The notes under the pieces are model-generated. The model worked only from the letters and a program-made list of their open reading frames with translations, was not told where the DNA came from and did not search any database. A stretch of DNA of 64,000 nt, taken from assembly GCA_958510825.1 (NCBI GenBank), contig OY294051.1, forward strand, positions 33,020,498 to 33,084,497, given 5' to 3'. The stretch comes from Brachypterus glaber (lineage: Eukaryota; Arthropoda; Insecta; Coleoptera; Kateretidae). The number at the start of each line of letters is the position of its first letter. Within the stretch, counting starts at the first letter, position 1. The position numbers and the translations under genes were made by a program. Positions 44,980 to 55,705 of this stretch are shown in pieces.

Positions 44980-45882
44980 GAGGAAATGCGCCTAATTTCG
45001 GATGGTTTCCAAATTTCGGATAGTGGTGTATTTAAGATACTGTCTGCAAAGGTAAACAGAAACCTACTTTTATGTGAAGCCAAAAGTCAAACTAAATCCG
45101 TCCTGTAATATGATAACGGTAGAGCTTCTCCCCTTTAAATGGCAGCACAAATCGTTTATATTGCAAATGGCAGTTTTGTGCTCAGTTGCATTATTATGCT
45201 TGTTTATTTTATAAATAATCGTTATAAAAGTTCGTGATTCTGTCTTGGGTAAGTTATGATGTTAGTTAAGTTGATCCACTATTCATAATTAAGCAATTTG
45301 AAAACGTAAACATTCTACAAATTTCTAATCTAAAAAGCAGAAAGTTGCTTAATTTCGGATAGACCATTTTTGTGCATTTGATTCCCAATTTCGGATATCC
45401 GCAAGGTAATTATTATTCAGGATAACCAACCATTAATTATTATTTTTATAATGATACAACAAACTAAGATAAACAATTTTGAAAAAACGAAAATTACCTA
45501 AGATACTAAGATATTCGAAATTGGGAATCTAAAATTATAGTTCCTATAGTATTTCGTAGAAAATCGCTTAATGATTAAATTACGTCTTAAATGTGAAGGA
45601 ATAACAAGAAACATAAGCAATGGGATCCAGATCTACTCTTGAAAAATTTTTTTCGGATATGTCCGAAATTAGGAGCTCTTTTTCAAATGTACAAAAATGC
45701 GCTGATTTTTTTTAACCGTGTTTTTTGGAAAAAATAAGCTGTAATAAAATTGCTTTTTTAATAAATCATGGTTCGCTATAATAAGTTGTATCTGGTTATA
45801 TAAAAAAAATATCAAAAAGTAATACCGAGTATTAAATATTGAATACATTGTAAATGGTATCCGAAATTAGGCGACTTTCCTC
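44980..45882. mobile_element. Non-autonomous DNA transposon with TTTCGGAT motifs
   Basis: The ends GAGGAAATGCGCCTAATTTC and (right, complement) GAGGAAAGTCGCCTAATTTC are flanked by TA (44978-44979 and 45883-45884). AATTTCGGAT or its complement ATCCGAAATT recurs about seven times, mostly toward the ends. The same plan as 23783-25057: TA target, a motif inside the TIR repeated subterminally, AT-rich non-coding core. 903 bp. Confidence 0.85.
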
Positions 45883-45936
45883 TACTAAAGTACTAAAAAT
45901 ATAAATGAATCAAAATTGCCTAAAATGTTTATGTTT

Positions 45937-46557
45937 ACGGGTGGAAACACCTGTTATTAAAATCGATCAAAAAATCAATTTTGCATTTTCGGGTCATGAA
46001 ATATCAAGAAAATGTGAAAAAGTGGGCGTCGAAAAAAATGTCTGTCTGTCTGTCTGTACGTAAACCTTATAACTTTTTAACGGAGTGTCAGATTTAAAAA
46101 ATTCTTTCACCAAACGATTGAGGACCTTTTCTATTTATGTCACATCAAATATGGTAAACATTACGTAGGACAAGGGGGGCAAAACGGACTAAAACTATAA
46201 TTATTAGCGATATCTTACTAATTATTTATAGTAGGACAAAAAATTTAGACGTATAGATATAATTTAAAAACATAAGTGATTATTATTATCGTAGGACTAT
46301 TAGTTTCTGAGATATAGGCGTTTTAATAAATTTTAATATATTTTTACATTTTTGATGTCAAACTTTGACACTAAAATTTCAATCATAGGTAAATTAACAA
46401 TTAAGTCAGAAAAGCAATTGGACAAATCTACAAAGCAAAAAACAAAAGGAAATGGTTCAAAAATACAGGAAAAGAGAAGAATCTGTGAAAAACGAAAACA
46501 AGAAGTCTAGCCAAATTCAATTTGATATTTTATAAAGGTCTTCATTTTTCCACCCGT
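45937..46557. mobile_element. Possible element with ACGGGTGGAAA ends
   Basis: ACGGGTGGAAA (45937-45947) pairs with TTTCCACCCGT (46547-46557). Inside is a short TCTG run (46040-46056) in a setting (TAAACCTTATAACTTTTTAAC) like the family F microsatellite context. It breaks the U array. No target duplication was defined. Confidence 0.6.
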
Positions 46558-46810
46558 CTAGAAAAGGTACCCGTTACATATTTTTTCTGATGTGTTGATT
46601 TCAAAAATTAGCTCTTGCTAATAAGTAAATTTGGTATCACCCCTTGCTACTAATTTAGTTGTACTAAGTACTTAAGTGTATTACGTATTTTTTTGATTAT
46701 AAAGTACGTTCTGATACAGGTCTTTATTATTATTATTTTGAATATCCCAAAAAAAGTCAAGTAGCGTTAGATCAGGTATTTATACTGGCCATTACACAAA
46801 ATACTTCATT

Positions 46811-47207
46811 AAACTTAACGCATCCATAATATTATTATGGATGTATATTGTAGATGGATTATCTGGTATATATTCTATATTAGTGTCCTATTTAACTAAA
46901 TTTGACTCAGATTTAGCTTATCGTAGCGTGGCTTATAGTCTATATGTTATATACTACTAATTAGAAATTTCACGCTCTAGACCAGACGTATAATTAAGTT
47001 TAAATGAATAATTTGCTTCAATGCTTTCCTTTTACGTTTCGGTAAAAGAAAATCCAAGGAAAAAAACTGGGTACTTTAGTTATAACTACAAGAAAAAAAA
47101 ATGTTGAATGAGTATTTGCCGAATTTCGCTGTAATCATGTCCTGTGCCCACGTTTTGTACAAAAGGTTTTTTACTTCAGAAATTAAAAAAAAATAATTTT
47201 TTTATAA
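46811..47207. other. Unassigned sequence
   Basis: ATAATATTATTATGGATGTATAT near 46826 is a weak palindrome. Nothing else was recognised. Confidence 0.4.
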
Positions 47208-47931
47208 GGGGTTGTCCATATATAACGCGCGGGGGGGGTCAGAGAAATTGTTACAGTTTGTGACAGGGGGGAGGGGGGTCTAGGTAAACGTTACATAACG
47301 GAATTAAGTAATTTAATGTTTATTTCCTAAGCTTGGCAGATGTATTTTTATTTCAACATAAATTACTATTTAGTGTCCCATACTTCTCTTTTTCACACAA
47401 AAATTGAAGAAACTATGCATATTTAAATAATATTGTAATCAGTAAAAAAACTGTTGACATTGATATTAAAAAAAAATCTTACTGCCCTGTTCTTGCGTGA
47501 TCTTGCCGATGAATCATTGGCGATGATACATTTTCGCGCGGAATGTGTACTCACAGAACACCAGTGTGTGTACTATTTTGTGTACCTGTGCATAAACAAT
47601 ATACGTGTTATATGTGTCACTCAGTGTAAAAAGAGGTACCTAGTATTTTTTCCCTGTGTGATATTGATTATGAATATTTTTTTAAAGTTTTACTGATTTT
47701 TTCGTGTAAATTTTTTTAAGGTTATGTTATACTATATTTTAGGTTCATGTTTGTTTTGTCGAGAAAAACGAATCAATGGTGAGAATACAGTTAAATTTAT
47801 TGCGAAACAAATTTTTTATATTGTTACGCGTTACACAGGGGGGGGGGGTAAATGTGACAGTTTGTTACACAGGGGGGAGGGGGGGTCATTTTTTTTTGAA
47901 AAATTGCGTTACGTAATATATGGACAGCCCC
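47208..47931. mobile_element. PIF/Harbinger-like MITE with GGGGCTGTCCATA ends (724 bp)
   Basis: The ends GGGGTTGTCCATATATAACG and CGTAATATATGGACAGCCCC are about 25-bp inverted repeats, flanked by TAA (47205-47207 and 47932-47934). Each arm continues with a run of G and GTTACA-type strings (GACAGGGGGGAGGGGGGTC at left, CACAGGGGGGAGGGGGGGTC at right), but these inner blocks are in direct rather than inverted orientation. The interior frames at 47454-47696 and 47724-47960 have no transposase motif. Confidence 0.85.
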
Positions 47932-48411
47932 TAAGGAAAAGATCTAGTTTTTCGACGTAAAAACGGTGCAAATTTGAATTTCCTGTAAGACGTTAAAAAT
48001 ACTGTTTACTTGCAGTTGTTGACAATAGCATCATAAAATTTTATTTAAAAAATGCACATTTATAAGTTTAGTTGGTTAAGAACAATAGAGCACGTGTACG
48101 CACTTTTTAAAACATTTACTTTTCCTTGAAAATATATAAATACTTGTTTTTAGGGGAGAAGAGAACAAACATTTTTAAATGAAATGGACATATTGGTGAA
48201 GAATATTTTAGAAATATTATTTAAGGACCTAATTTTCGACTTTTAAGGATAGAGTGACCACAAGATTCTGATCGTACTCTATTCAAAAATCAGGCCTTAC
48301 ATGTGGTAAAAATTATTTACCACTTCAGAAAAAAAAACAGAACTAATTTTGAGTGTCCCTACCATTTATCTATTTGACTTTTGACTTTTCCAACTTATTT
48401 TTTTCTGTATA
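47932..48411. other. Unassigned sequence
   Basis: No repeat or coding signal could be supported. Confidence 0.5.
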
Positions 48412-49278
48412 CAGGTTTATTCTGAAATAAGTTCGAGACATTTAAGAGTTGATTCTACGTTAAAAAATATGAAGAAAAGATCCTATAAAGTGTGGTCCGT
48501 AAATAAATAAGCCCTAAGGGAGCTATGACCCTCCTATAGGGTACATCTAAAAAGTTGTTTTTATTTACTATTTCTGGAACCCTATAAACCAAACTAACAA
48601 ATTTTTGGACATGGCTTAGCATTGATAGAGGCTATCATTTCATGTAATTTTAACCAGGGACGTACAAAATGGGGGGGGGGGGCGATGTCACTTTTTTGAC
48701 CCAAACTCTTTTATCCGTAGAGTTTTTGACATTTTCTCAATAAAATATTAATCTTTAATTAAAAATACATAAAAAAAGTACTCTTTATGTAACCCTATAG
48801 AGCCAACCGTTTTCGAGAAAATTGGTTTGGTGATTTTAATTAAAAATACATAAAAAAGGTACTCTTTATGAAATTTTCTCGAAAACGGTTGGATCTACGG
48901 TGTTACATACCTTTTTATGCATTTTTAGTTAGAGATTAATATTTTATTGAGAAATTGTCAAAAAATCTACGGATTAAAAAGTTTGGGGCAAAAAAGTGAC
49001 ATCGCCCCCCCATTTTGCATTTCACTGGTAAAAATTACTAAATAAAAATTACATGAAATGATAGCCTCTACCAATGCTAAGGCATGTGCTAAAATTCGTT
49101 ACTGTGGTTTATAGGGTTCCAGAAATATTAAATAAACACTACATTTTAGATGTAAGCTTAGGGGGTCGTAGCTCCCTTAGGGCTCATTTCCGGACCACAG
49201 TTTATAGGAACTTTTTTTCATATTTTTTAACGCAGAATCACCTCTTAAATTTCTCGAACTTATTTCTGAATAGCCCTG
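48412..49278. mobile_element. Giant palindromic element family C (867 bp)
   Basis: The two halves are inverted copies over about 420 bases each. The ends are CAGGTTTATTCTGAAATAAG and CTTATTTCTGAATAGCCCTG, flanked by TA (48410-48411 and 49279-49280). Landmarks occurring in both arms are AGGGAGCTATGACC/GGTCGTAGCTCCCT, CGTTTTCGAGAAAATT, and a G/C run (GGGGGGGGGGGGCGATGTCA). The centre is AT-rich. TA and CAGGG ends fit Tc1/mariner-type MITEs, although arms this long are unusual. It supplies the empty site for element D. Confidence 0.9.
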
Positions 49279-51344
49279 TATTATGAATAATGCATTTATG
49301 TACAAAACAAAATAAGCATCGTTGATATTTAGTAAACAAACAAAAATCTAAAGTCGTATTTTTCCCAGTAGCTATTTACTGTGCATATTATCTAATAATT
49401 TTCCTGGGACCTAGTTCCAAAATTTTTAAGTTTTTTTTTAGTAATATTTTAAATTTGAACTAATAAGGGTCTAGTATTTGTCTTATATTTAAATCACTGG
49501 GTTACATATACATTAAGCTTATTATCTAATTATTATGTCGAAATGTTCTACTGATAATATCCAATGGATATTATCCATTATATTTAAATTTTATGGTTAA
49601 ATTTTAAACAAAACAAAATAAAATAGCTAAAATAAGAAACAAAAAGTAATTAATTCTTGTAACAACCGGCAGGTAATTTAAATGGTCTCTAACTGGCCTA
49701 GTCTCCCCTATATTAATTATTAATTAATAATTACTCGTGCGAAACCTTAAATATGTCGAATTGTAGATATTCATTTATGCAGACATCTGCTACATTGTAT
49801 TCGGTAGATTTTTTTTATTATTTTTAATTTTAAACATTATTACTAAGAATATTTTTTATTGAGGAACAACAAAATTTAATTAAAACTTAATAACTATGAT
49901 ACAAACCAGCACGGGGCATTATTTTCCTTATTTTTTTCCTTGTATAATGTTGTTACCCACCTGCAACAATAAAAATTACAATTATTAGTTACAACTGAAA
50001 TTGTGCAATATGCTCCAAAAGTCTTAATTATTTTTTTAATTTCAAATTTTTTAATAATATAATATTTATTTAAAAAATATTTTTAAATATATAGTTACAC
50101 TGAAAAAAGGAATATTATGACGAATAAAAGCTTACATGCGATAGTAAATAAACCGAGAACATGCTGCGGTACCTAGATGGTTTTATTTTGTAAGGACCTA
50201 CCTCCAGAAATTTATTTTTTTTATCAAATCTCAAAAATTAGTAAATTAATTATTTTCCAATATATAAGATTTAATAAAAGAACAATATTTCTGGAGGGTT
50301 TCATAGTCTGGAATCAGGATACGGAACTTCTCGATTGTCTATAGTTTCGATATTCGAGATAAGAAATAAGTTGATGTTGTCTTCACCATATATATTTTTC
50401 GTCGATTAACTTCTGGTCTCGGCGAGTAACTTCTTGTCTCGTCAAAAGAGAGTCATGATTTTCAAGGGTCTCGATATTCTGCAGGTTTGGTTGACTTTAG
50501 TATCACGCGTCGAAACATCCCCTCAGTTGGCCATACAAGTATTTACTATTGACTTTATTTCTATAACTTGAGAGTGGAGAATGTACTTAAAACTTTGGGA
50601 GAGTGGAGATATAGGTACTAAATATACAAAAATGTAATCAAGACAAAAAAATCTTGATTTATCAATTCTCGTAAAACCCTAGAAATTATATATATGTTAA
50701 GACACACTGTATAAAACTATAAAGCAAGTGTTTTTAGCACGAACATGACGTTACAAGCAATCGACAATTGGCGATAATCGCGAGTTGAAACCCTAAAACT
50801 CCCAACTCCCAGCAAATAAAAACTCCCAACCCCAAATTAAAAAACTTCCAATTTACCCTAAAGCGGTTGATTGAACTCTTGTTTCGTGCAGATCGATTTA
50901 GGGGTTAATGGGGGTTACAGACTAAAAAGAAACATTGTTTTGTTTTATGCAATGACTATTGTTTTTAAACTGTTTTTAACTAATTTTTATACAGAAGAAA
51001 TAACGCTTTCACGATTTTACTATTTTTGTACACACAGAAAAATATAATATTAAGTCCAGTAAAACATTTCGGAAAAAGTATTACAAAATATTTCAATTTA
51101 CATTTGAGTTTTTTTTTCTTCCTACTATAATAGGGTTTTTCACTAAGTCATTTTTTTATATTAGGCACTGAGTACGCGAACCTAGTTTTTAGTGCACTCG
51201 ATGTGCACTGAAATGGTTTGCGTCGAGGTGCGTATACTATTTTTCCTATGAACCAACACCTGAACATCAAAACGTTGAGGTTATGTGTTTGACGTTTACT
51301 AATTTTCTGACAGCAGATATGTAAAATCAGCTGATCGTCACTTT
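49279..51344. other. Two kilobases of unassigned AT-rich sequence
   Basis: No gene, element end or tandem repeat could be supported. CCAATGGATATTATCCATTA near 49560 is a short palindrome, and AACTCCCA recurs near 50797-50835. CACTGAAAAAAGGAATATT (50100) and CACACAGAAAAATATAATAT (51031) resemble MITE starts without partners. Confidence 0.5.
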
Positions 51345-51378
51345 CCATCCGTTGTCATAGGCAACGGATGGGAAATAC
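51345..51378. repeat. Hairpin TTTCCATCCGTTG
   Basis: TTTCCATCCGTTG pairs perfectly with CAACGGATGGGAAA across a 7-base loop (TCATAGG). Confidence 0.8.
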
Positions 51379-51387
51379 GCACTAACT

Positions 51388-51392
<5 letters not shown>

Positions 51393-51422
<30 letters not shown>
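51393..51422. repeat. (TA)n microsatellite
   Basis: About 14 TA units. Confidence 0.95.
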
Positions 51423-51426
<4 letters not shown>

Positions 51427-51457
51427 TTTTTTTTCCTCTCTGAAAACGCTATTTTAA

Positions 51458-51781
51458 AAATCGGTTTATCTTACAGAAGACCAGGCCAAAATAAAGCGAT
51501 GGTATGGTAACAACCAGGCGAACCATCTGCAGAAATTAACAAGAGAGCAGCGAGCTGGCCAACTGACAAAGGCTAAGGCCAAAAATAAAGAGAAGAAGAA
51601 GAAGAAGAAGAAGAAGAAGAAGAAGAAGAAGAAGAAGAAGAAGAAGAAGAAGAAGAAGAAGAAGAAGAAGAAGAAGAAGAAGAAGAAGAAGAAGAAGAAG
51701 AAGAAGAAGAAGAAGAAGAAGAAAAATCGGTATAAAGTTTTAATTTTCTTGGTCGCGCCTTATGTGGTACGTCACAGTTAG
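51458..51781 (+). other. Possible exon fragment: charged, lysine-tract open frame
   Basis: An open frame of about 107 codons lies between stops at 51455 and 51779, without an ATG. From 51476 it reads EDQAKIKRWYGNNQ, then a basic stretch (LQKLTREQRAGQLTK) and about 45 lysines encoded by the AAG microsatellite. Position 51476 is preceded by TTTATCTTACAG, a fair 3' splice acceptor. G+C is near 50 percent over 51477-51590, against about 30 percent around it. After the repeat the frame continues with a short unremarkable tail. It may be an exon or a captured gene piece. I do not recognise the protein. A remote likeness of LTEDQAKI to a homeodomain third helix is not enough to name it. Confidence 0.35.
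51590..51724 (+). repeat. (AAG)n microsatellite, about 45 units
   Basis: An uninterrupted 135-bp run of AAG at the end of the possible coding segment. Confidence 0.98.
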
Positions 51782-52897
51782 AGAGTGCACAGAAACGAAA
51801 TTTTATTTCTTAATTGGCTAAACTGCTAGCGTAGACCGTTCACAAAGCAGGATTTGCATGTGGTTAAACTGCGCAAACTCTGTCTGGTACGTTTACAGGG
51901 TGGGGGTCAAAAATGTTCAAAATTTGCGTTTCGTAATACTTGAACGTTCCCTTAATGCAATTAGTATTTAAAAAACTAAAAATATTAAACTAAAAATTGT
52001 TGTTTGTATCTAATAATTTAGAAGAAAAAATAAATCTTTACTGGGAAAATAGCTAATACCTCCTAAATTGTAAGCGACAAACGGGCCCTTTTCTGATTAA
52101 AAGACACGATTATAGCTAAAAATCGTTAAAATGGTGAAGGCTGGGCCCCATTATTTGTTCAACCATTTATTTCCAAAACCAGCGCGTAACATTTTATTTG
52201 CTTTTGTTATTAATTTCGAGTTTAAATCTCTGATTATTGGTGCTCGATTTAAAAATAAAATACTGTTTTCACAATAATTTTTAAACGCGTATAAAATGAT
52301 ACGACAACAAAGCCAGTTTTCATAAAGGATAATGAAAATTTTATAATGTTATAATAACGTTATTAATGTATTTATGTTTTGATACTCATAAATTAGATTT
52401 TTCTTTGCCAGATTTCTTTGCAATTTTTACAGTATATTTAAGTACCTATAATATAATAGGTTACATATTAGTAAGATTTTAACCAGAAGTGAAGCCCGTG
52501 ATCAAGTACAGGGCAAGACTTTAATGAAATCTTCAACAGAGGTATAAACACTCTTTTATTTACATTTATTCACAATAATTAACTTTTTTGCAAATGACAT
52601 TAGGCATTGAATTTTTAGTAAAATTTATTGCAGAAGGCTGGTATCTTCTTCCCAAGGCAGTAAAAGAGCTAATTCTTCTTTTTAAATGCACTATAATAAA
52701 TATTAGTTTAGATTTAGCACAGCCTTTTATAAAAAAGTGATTTAGTAATTCAGAAGATAATATTTTGCTTTCCCATTTAGAATTTTTTTAAATTTGTTAC
52801 TCAGCTTCTATATGTTTCATATAAAATCATAATTTACAAGCTTTCGGGGGCTAATGTTTTAAGACAGGATCAGAACTAATATTTACATTTTACATTT
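51782..52897. other. Unassigned; solo MITE end at 51925-51954
   Basis: TTCGTAATACTTGAACGTTCCC matches one terminus of the MITE at 11342-11497. A GGGTGGGGGTC stretch just before it recalls the homopolymer inside that MITE, so a deleted copy probably covers about 51895-51954. The remainder is unassigned. Confidence 0.5.
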
Positions 52898-53158
52898 TTG
52901 TTTAACCTCGTACTATTCTACTTAATTAAGCATCCCCTAAGTCCAGGACTTGCGTGGGCTAGTAGTAGAGGGAACCACCGGCTTTAATTGACTTTCGAAC
53001 CAATTTATAGGGAGTGTCCGCTTCACTTACGCCTTCGCCAAATTTCAATTATTAATTAACTGAAAAAGGCAAATCGGCGCCGGTGAGAAACGAACTCACG
53101 CTATTTGGGTAGTAAACTCGTCAAGTACGACGCGGTAGTCCACTACACCAATCCTCCC
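52898..53158 (-). mobile_element. tRNA-derived SINE, copy 4
   Basis: Read on the minus strand it begins GGGAGGATTGGTGTAGTGG (A box) at 53158, carries CGTGAGTTCGTTTCTC (a B box with one change) and then the complete body to TAGTACGAGGTTAAAC and a short A-rich tail. The head has a 14-base insertion (CGTACTTGACGAG region) compared with copy 3. Confidence 0.9.
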
Positions 53159-54102
53159 ATAATAAGTTTAACACTTTACCTTAGTAATCCAAATATTGTT
53201 TAAATCCTAATCTATAATTTTTTTTTATTAATCCAAATTTGTTGAGATTTTTTTTTGTAATTTTGTAAAAAAATTGTGAAATTGGTAACCTTTATTTTTT
53301 TAATTAAAGCGATTGGTCGTGCGCTTATTTACAAACATTGAGGGAATCCTTGAAATAATAAATAGCAACAATTATCATTCGTAGCATTTTCGAAATAACA
53401 TTACAAATATTTATACAGTACAAAAAAACGAAGTGCTCAACTCACTTAAACTGTTTATCGGATCATTTTAATTGTAGAGAAAAGATTTCGTGCTAAAAAA
53501 TTTAAGAAAAATACTAAGAGAATATTTCAGAAAATACTTCGATGAGGTAAGAGAAATAATGCGAGTTACAAAAAAAGAATAAATGAAAAAATAGAGAAAT
53601 TTAAAAAAAAACGTAAGAATAGTCCAGTGACTAAATCACTAAGGTAAATTATCATATGAACAATAAAAAATTGTATATGTGTTCCTTGCATCCTCTTCCT
53701 ATTCTTTTTAATTTGCATCTTCTTATAACTAGATTGCAAGACCCAAATAAATTTCTTTACATTTAACAACATGGAAAACAAACAAATAAGCAAGAACAAA
53801 AAAACTGACAAGTGCAAAGTGTGGTTGTGATATAATCAATTAGACCTACCAAAAGCGTTTGATTATACAGAATCAAGCGGTGAAAATTAAAAATATACTT
53901 CCCTGCACAGTTTCCTATTTATTTAAAGTTATAATATGTAATTTTCTTTGCTCTCTAAAGGAAGCTTTGCACGTCCACTTTCTGTGTTCCACATTAAAAA
54001 ACTTTCGGTTAAGTTTTATATTCCCTTAAGATACGATTTTAGTAATTCAAGGGATAGCTTAATATCAATAGGGGGTGCTAAACTGCTTTACATTATTTTA
54101 AT
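53159..54102. other. Unassigned AT-rich sequence
   Basis: The minus-strand frame at 53566-53817 is rich in F, L and I as expected for AT-rich chance frames, and has no motif. Confidence 0.5.
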
Positions 54103-54245
54103 GGCTTAGTTTACACCATGGAGACTATATTTTAAGCTCAGGTACTTTTTATCTACGTATCTCTGTTTACTAAACGCGATAAACAGAGATAGGTAGCTAA
54201 AAAGCACCTGAACTTAAAATATAGTCCCCATGGTGTAAACTAAGC
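54103..54245. repeat. Near-perfect 143-bp foldback MITE
   Basis: GGCTTAGTTTACACCATGG at the left pairs with CCATGGTGTAAACTAAGCC at the right, and pairing continues to a 9-base loop near 54173. Arms of about 67 bases with few mismatches suggest a young insertion. No relatives occur in the window. Confidence 0.85.
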
Positions 54246-55705
54246 CCCCCTAAACCTAAACCCTAAACCAACAGCAAATTACCATGGTAAAATGGTGCAA
54301 ACGTAAAACACGGTATTATTTTGTGATGACGTCAATTCAAATAGTGGCGAATTTGCCTCTATACATGTAATATACTATCATATTCAATATGTTGTTAGTT
54401 ACATGTTAAATACAGTTATATCTAAAAGTTTACCATTTTTTAATTTGATTCTGATTGACGTATTCATGGGAATATACATCTATATATCACATGTCTACTA
54501 TACATATTGAAAAATAACAAAACTAACACACTAATTTTAACAGACTGACAATACCACGTAACATACATGTAACTATTAATTACTTGGGGACTATAATTCT
54601 GGATTAAGTCCTAATAATGACAAATGGTATGTGATGGAAATGTTCCACGGACCCCGTACGTGTGTGTGTGCGTGTTTTAATGTTTGTGTGTTTGTACACA
54701 GTTGACAATAGAGTCACTCCACTGAGCGGCGGTCCTAAAAAACAGCTGAAAGCTACGAGCACAGAGAAAAGAATTTCATTAATTTGAACCAATGATCGTT
54801 TTTATTTTATTGATGTTTAAATTTCGTTGCCTTCGTGAATAAATTATTAATTATTTGGGGTTATTTGTGATAAACACTCGGAAATTAAGCAAATAAAAAC
54901 TTTATTGCATTACATAATCATGCCAACGTTTCACCTAATATTTAGGCTTCTTCAGGGCTAAATTATTAAATATGCATCAAAACAAACAAATTGAACAAAA
55001 ACATTACATCAACAAACAAAACACACTGGAAATATTTCAACAGTAGAATACCCACTGTAGAACAATTAATTACTAATCAGTAAAAAATTTATAGACAGCA
55101 CTGGGAAAATATGAGTCTCCTAGAGCATTGCATATTTCACGAAAGGGTGGGGCCTTTTTCTTTAGTCATTAACTTAATCTTCTTCGCTACGGCCCTGCAT
55201 ATGTATAGCTTTGACTGAATTACGATGAATTACAATTTTGTTATTCGCCCCTAGGCCATAATGCAGAAAGGTGTAACGTAATCTGGTGAGTCCCCTTTAG
55301 ACTTTCTTTCTGGCTACGGATCTGACCGCCGCTATATAGAGTGACGGTGTTTGTACATGGTTGACATCTGTGGTCTACCGTCGAAATTCAGTGGCGTGGC
55401 CGTGTGTCTACAGTAGAATTTAACCCTTGAATACGTGCAGGTTTATATATATAAATAGTTGGGTCCACAGATTGTGGACCTACAGTTTAAACTAAAAGGT
55501 ATCTTCTATCGCAAACCATGCATAGTTTGCCAAAGGTTTTTGATATACATTGTTACAGAATCCAGCCATTATTCCGCAAAACTTACAGAATTCAAACCCT
55601 TGCAAATAAGTATCAATCTCGGTATCATTTTAATCATTGCCTGGTACAAATCCCAAAATGTTTGTACTCTCATATCTAAAGTTTTAAATAATTACAAACT
55701 AATTA
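54246..55705. other. Unassigned, with a CTGAAGAAGCC...GAAACG motif
   Basis: Holds the ribozyme-like phrase at 54910-54960 (separate entry), a GTGTGTGTG run at 54659-54669 and a CTACGGCCCTG end at 55188-55200. The 100-codon frame at 55459-55761 has no motif and runs into element E. Confidence 0.45.
54910..54960 (-). ncRNA. Degenerate hammerhead-like core phrase (doubtful)
   Basis: On the minus strand the order is CTGAAGA, a short stem CCTAA/TTAGG, then GAAAC, and downstream an AATAAA signal. The hammerhead core is CTGATGA, stem II, GAAA. Here the fourth core base is A, which would be expected to disable it, and no clear cleavage triplet is seen. The phrase more likely marks the edge of an unnamed retroelement. 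Confidence 0.2.

Larger units (their letters stand above)
43090..46810 (+). repeat. Broken tandem array of about 330-bp units (U)
   Basis: Four diverged units are recognisable by TAATTAAGCTGGCC, ATAATTAGTATGG, CGAAGCCCTTAA and AAAATATAAATGA-TCGA. They lie at about 43090-43382 plus 44314-44340, 44341-44660, 44661-44979 plus 45883-45936, and 46558-46810. The gaps are three unrelated insertions: family F copy 2, the TTTCGGAT element and the CGGGTGG element. Removing them restores a plain array. The units differ by 20 percent or more, so the array is old. Confidence 0.75.

Noticed and set aside
47454..47960. Two open frames in the Harbinger-like element as transposase
   Set aside because: No DDE or DNA-binding motif, too short, and composition follows the G-runs and AT-rich filler.
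51458..51590. Homeobox assignment for the LTEDQAKI segment
   Set aside because: Only a few residues resemble a homeodomain recognition helix and the WFxN core is absent, so no family name was given.
53566..53817. Hydrophobic 83-codon minus-strand frame as a membrane protein
   Set aside because: F/L/I-rich translations are expected by chance in AT-rich DNA. No start context or conservation evidence.
54249..54272. CCTAAACCTAAACCCTAAACC as telomere-like DNA
   Set aside because: Fewer than four irregular units next to a foldback end. Chance or part of the element edge.
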